A stretch of 64,000 nt of DNA from Hydractinia symbiolongicarpus (Eukaryota; Cnidaria; Hydrozoa; Anthoathecata; Hydractiniidae), in NCBI RefSeq assembly GCF_029227915.1, contig NC_079876.1:35943828-36007827 (forward strand), read 5' to 3'. Under the pieces are notes generated by a model that searched no databases, had not been told where the DNA came from, and saw nothing but the letters and a program-made list of their open reading frames with translations. Shown in pieces: positions 63,771 to 64,000 of the stretch. The position numbers and the translations under genes were made by a program. Numbering within the stretch: the stretch's first letter is position 1; the number at the start of each line of letters is the position of its first letter.

Positions 63771-64000
63771 GTACAGAGTAGTACAGATAAAGAGTTATGG
63801 ATTAAGGAAATGTCTAGTTCCTGCTGAAGACTGTTCGCAGACCTCTATTAAGGTGACTCAGCTAGACATGTCACTAGTTCTGGCGGACAGGAGGGTGTTA
63901 TTTAATTCTTTTCTATATTAATATATTTTTGACATATACATTTTTCTATTTGTGTTTGACCTGTAACCAGTCCGTTTATGTTGTTAGCTCTGTCTTGTGT

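Overview
The window reads as nuclear DNA of an animal, most likely a cnidarian (perhaps a hydrozoan). It is AT-rich, and its genes carry introns with GT/AG borders. It is crowded with Helitrons, LINEs, Penelope-like remnants, PIF/Harbinger elements and tRNA-like repeats. Several degraded protein families look to me like ones expanded in cnidarians; that is recall, not a search. No complete single-copy host gene is evident.

Left edge, 1-6.95 kb: a compact, intron-free, virus-like element with no broken frames. It encodes a FtsK/HerA-type packaging ATPase (3566-2943, minus), a putative double jelly-roll major capsid protein (4860-3541, minus), a putative penton-like protein (5477-4902, minus), an unknown 400-residue protein (5516-6718, plus) and a run of small membrane or coiled-coil proteins (2862-953, minus). 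A further protein enters from the left edge. Genes touch or overlap, and base composition visibly differs from the flanks. A G-rich tract (6770-6845) separates it from a decayed transposase-like gene (9452-6953).

9.5-25 kb: four Helitron-type elements lie head to tail (10627-15274), with further copies at 18627-21124 and 24111-24823. Around them are a Harbinger fragment (15661), a Penelope-type GIY-YIG remnant (about 16.2-16.5 kb), a tRNA-like locus (16786-16857), a decayed zinc-finger gene (18160-16987), a possible small three-exon gene (21348-22036) and a 5'-truncated LINE (23815-22053).

25-42 kb: decayed coding sequences. These include LINE and BEL-like scraps, a spliced gene of the WGVVNFLP type (28.6-29.8 kb), a reversed long Helitron (32.78-30.37 kb), an array of GACTCT motifs (33.17-33.5 kb), two Penelope RT remnants, a 200-bp (TA)n tract, a multi-exon family of unknown role (36.2-38.7 kb), and a LINE with an FMDD motif preceded on the same strand by a ubiquitin-specific protease domain (42398-38874).

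43.8-64 kb: a LINE inserted in a TGCCT-rich repeat whose uninterrupted relative lies inverted 2-3 kb away; two related tRNA-like SINE copies; a perfect palindrome; an RTE-type LINE inserted in a field of 67-bp minisatellites; and a decayed autonomous Helitron (59394-53283) whose N-terminal frame carries a 2A-like motif and an OTU protease domain. Last come a Harbinger MITE nested inside another MITE and a GC-rich inverted-repeat element. The most notable contrast is that the capsid element is intact while nearly every other element carries stops or frameshifts.
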